This document shows, in pieces, positions 61,888 through 64,000 of a DNA stretch of 64,000 nucleotides. The stretch is from Chryseobacterium cheonjiense (GTDB lineage: Bacteria; Bacteroidota; Bacteroidia; Flavobacteriales; Weeksellaceae): contig NZ_JABBGF010000002.1 of NCBI RefSeq assembly GCF_012927265.1, forward strand, positions 248,001 to 312,000, given 5' to 3'. The translations under genes and the position numbers were made by a program. Numbering within the stretch: position 1 is the first letter of the stretch; each line of letters begins with the position of its first letter. Below the pieces are notes generated by a model. The model was not told the DNA's origin. It searched no databases and saw only the letters and a program-made list of their open reading frames with translations.

Positions 61888-63957
61888 ATGAAAAAAGCTC
61901 TATATATTTTTTTAATTTTAATTTCCCAGAGCTTTTTCGCCCAGTCCAGTTCAGATTGCGGCGGAAATGTGCAGGTCTGTGGAAATACTCCAATATCCTT
62001 CACGCCTACTGGGCCTGGTAGTGTAATGGAAACCCTGGGCGGCTGTCTCGGCGTTGAACACTTTTCCATCTGGTACACCTTTACCATTGCCACTTCAGGT
62101 ACATTAACTTTTGTGATTAACCCAAATAATTTTACAGACGATTACGACTGGGCTGTATACGGACCAAACGTGAGTTGTGGAAGTTTAGGAGCGCCTATCA
62201 GATGTAATTATTCTGCAGATGACGGACCTACCGGTCTTAATACAACCGCAACCAATACTTCATCTGGCGCAGGGGGCTCGGCATTTTGCTCAAGCATGAA
62301 TGTAGTTGCAGGACAAACCTATTATCTCCTTGTAGATAATTTCTCATCAAGTGCGAACGGTTTCGTATTATCTTGGGGAGGAAGCGCTACGCTTGTTTCG
62401 CCATTCAACAGTGCATTTCAGCCGTATCCTTTTATAGAACCTGGAACTCCGGGACCTACAGCTAACTCTCCGAGAGAAGTTGTAGTATGTTCAAATCCTG
62501 CTGTATTTAATTTTACAACCCTTACTGCAGGTATCGTGAATAACAATCCTAACTTTAACGTATCGTATTATTATAACCAAAATGATGCGATCTCAGGAAA
62601 TAATCCGATCACAACACCTATTACGGTAAATACAACAGACACTTATTATTATGCAATTACCTATACGGAGCCTGGTGCTCCGGCTACTGCAATCAACAGG
62701 TGTAGAATTCCCGGAAAATTTAAATTTATACAAAAAGCGATTACAGGAACCAATATAACATTAACGAAGTGTAACAATAACAACCAGGGAACTGCTGTTT
62801 TTGACCTCACTACAGCAAATGTGAACGGTGATCCTGCGGTTACCAGAAAGTATTATCCTACATTGCAGGATCTTAATGCAGGTACTAATGAAATTACCAA
62901 TCCATATCAGTACGTTTCTGCAGGAGGTGATGTCTATGTATTGCTTACTTCACCATTTGGGTGTAAAGCGACCGCAAAGATTACATTAACTTTCTTCCCG
63001 GTAGTAACGGTAACAGAAGCAACGCTTAGATCTTGTTTCATTGAAACAAATCCTGCTACTGCTTCTTTCAACCTTACTGTAGCCCCTGTAACTACGCAAA
63101 CCGGAGTTAAAACATATTACCCTTCTTTAGCTGATGCCGTTGCAGGAACCAACCAGATTGCCAACCCAAGCACATACATTTCTCCAACCGGAGTAGTGTT
63201 TATAAAAGTAACAGACGCAAACGGTTGTTATGCTGTTGCGAAAGTAAACCTTATCGTATTACCACCTGTATATTCTAATACGCTTGATGATAAGATCATT
63301 TGTATAGAAGACACCACAACGCTGGATGCAGGACCTGGATTCGCAGGATACAAATGGAGTACCGGAGCCACAACGCAGACAATTAATAATGTTACTGTGG
63401 GTACCTATTGGGTGGAGCTTAAAACAGGAGACTGTGTTACAAAACAAACCGTAAAAGTTTATCCTTCCGAACAGCCGGTTATCTCTAATGTCGATATTGC
63501 CAATAATACTGTTACCGTGAATGCTATAGGCGGAACTGCCCCTTATAAATATTCTCTTGATGGTATCAACTGGCAGGATTCAAACATTTTCACCAATGTT
63601 CCGAGAGGAGATAATTCAATATATGTAAAGGACGGATATGACTGTGACCCTATTACAATTAGTGTAGTTGTTCCTAATCTTGTTAATGTGATTACTCCGA
63701 ACGGAGACGGTGTTAATGATGTGATTGATTATTCGGCATTGGCAGGTAAGCAAAACTTAATACTCAGCATCTTCGACAGATATGGTGTAAAAGTAGCACA
63801 AGCCGATAAGTCTAACGGATACAAGTGGGACGGAACCACGGGCGGCAAGAAAGTATCTACCGGAACCTATTGGTATACTGTAACATGGAACGAAAATGAC
63901 AAGAAAAATACACCATTTAAATTCTCAGGATGGGTAATGGTGAAAAATAGAGAATAA
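61888..63957 (+). CDS. Secreted protein with T9SS type B (gliding-type) sorting domain
   Basis: 689 residues. Signal peptide (LILISQSFFAQ), an N-terminal Cys-containing beta domain (about 20-170, CGGNVQVCGNTPISFT ... SVSC-type pairs), several Ig-like repeats with the pattern 'YYPSLADAVAGTNQI ... YVSAGGDVYVLL ... GCKATAKI' (two to three copies), and a C-terminal CHU_C domain (NVITPNGDGVNDVIDYS, IFDRYGVKV, YKWDGTTGGKKVSTGTYWYTVTW). This type B domain guides T9SS export and surface attachment, as in SprB-like adhesins. Likely cell-surface adhesin or polymer-binding protein. Confidence 0.92.
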   Translation: MKKALYIFLILISQSFFAQSSSDCGGNVQVCGNTPISFTPTGPGSVMETLGGCLGVEHFSIWYTFTIATSGTLTFVINPNNFTDDYDWAVYGPNVSCGSLGAPIRCNYSADDGPTGLNTTATNTSSGAGGSAFCSSMNVVAGQTYYLLVDNFSSSANGFVLSWGGSATLVSPFNSAFQPYPFIEPGTPGPTANSPREVVVCSNPAVFNFTTLTAGIVNNNPNFNVSYYYNQNDAISGNNPITTPITVNTTDTYYYAITYTEPGAPATAINRCRIPGKFKFIQKAITGTNITLTKCNNNNQGTAVFDLTTANVNGDPAVTRKYYPTLQDLNAGTNEITNPYQYVSAGGDVYVLLTSPFGCKATAKITLTFFPVVTVTEATLRSCFIETNPATASFNLTVAPVTTQTGVKTYYPSLADAVAGTNQIANPSTYISPTGVVFIKVTDANGCYAVAKVNLIVLPPVYSNTLDDKIICIEDTTTLDAGPGFAGYKWSTGATTQTINNVTVGTYWVELKTGDCVTKQTVKVYPSEQPVISNVDIANNTVTVNAIGGTAPYKYSLDGINWQDSNIFTNVPRGDNSIYVKDGYDCDPITISVVVPNLVNVITPNGDGVNDVIDYSALAGKQNLILSIFDRYGVKVAQADKSNGYKWDGTTGGKKVSTGTYWYTVTWNENDKKNTPFKFSGWVMVKNRE

Positions 63958-63974
63958 AGTAATAAATAACGAAG

Positions 63975-64000
63975 AAAAACCGCTTTCTCAAGCGGTTTTT
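63975..64000 (+). terminator. Terminator after the T9SS type B gene
   Basis: AAAAACCGCTT and AAGCGGTTTTT pair perfectly (11 bp) with loop TCTC, 17 nt after the stop, at the window edge. Confidence 0.92.

Noticed and set aside
1..64000. tRNA, rRNA, insertion sequences, prophage and CRISPR
   Set aside because: None could be recognised by reading; no transposase, integrase or cas-like protein is encoded in any long frame.

Overview
The window reads as chromosomal DNA of a Flavobacteriia bacterium, most likely Chryseobacterium or a close Weeksellaceae relative. The evidence is AT-rich DNA, SusC/SusD pairs, type IX secretion (T9SS) sorting domains of both type A and type B, many small lipoproteins with acidic residues after the lipobox Cys, and TAnnTTTG -7 promoter boxes in front of most operons. 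I found no tRNA, rRNA, CRISPR array, insertion sequence or prophage.

Layout. 1-657: 5' part of a putative porin (minus). 778-13009: two paralogous SusC/SusD outer-membrane uptake loci (minus) on either side of a broken T9SS subtilisin gene (plus); the two susC genes share upstream sequence blocks. 13316-18121: the housekeeping operon rimP-nusA-infB (minus), closed by a strong terminator. 18332-43795: a large surface-polysaccharide locus. It starts with ugd, rfbB and rfbA, continues with a Wzm/Wzt-type ABC exporter, then a modification block (extended SDR, ATP-grasp, HAD, PglD-like acetyltransferase, WecE), several GT2 and GT4 glycosyltransferases, a WbsX-like protein, four further left-handed beta-helix acyltransferases, a membrane acyltransferase, and an EptA-like phosphoethanolamine transferase. 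A minus-strand cassette of ketoacyl synthase III, acyl carrier protein and SDR reductase (37897-39889) sits inside it. 44121-47530: carbonic anhydrase, small secreted protein, SulP transporter with STAS domain, second carbonic anhydrase. 47754-64000: pth, two related lipoproteins, three tandem secreted paralogues, mfd, small secreted proteins, a GH3-family protein, an MFS transporter, a TPR-like protein and a large T9SS type B protein, ending in a terminator.

How the genes work together. RfbA and RfbB give dTDP-4-keto-6-deoxyglucose, the substrate of WecE, which would make dTDP-Fuc4N. RfbC and RfbD are absent from the window, so an N-acylated Fuc4N residue is a better guess for the polysaccharide than rhamnose made here. 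The ketoacyl synthase/ACP/SDR cassette could supply a 3-hydroxyacyl group for such an amino sugar. The chain would be exported by Wzm/Wzt, whose ATPase carries a C-terminal domain of the type that recognises the chain. No initiating glycosyl-1-phosphate transferase, Wzx, Wzy or ligase is visible here. The carbonic anhydrase/SulP group looks like a bicarbonate acquisition unit. All promoter, leaderless-mRNA and pathway statements are readings of sequence, not measurements.
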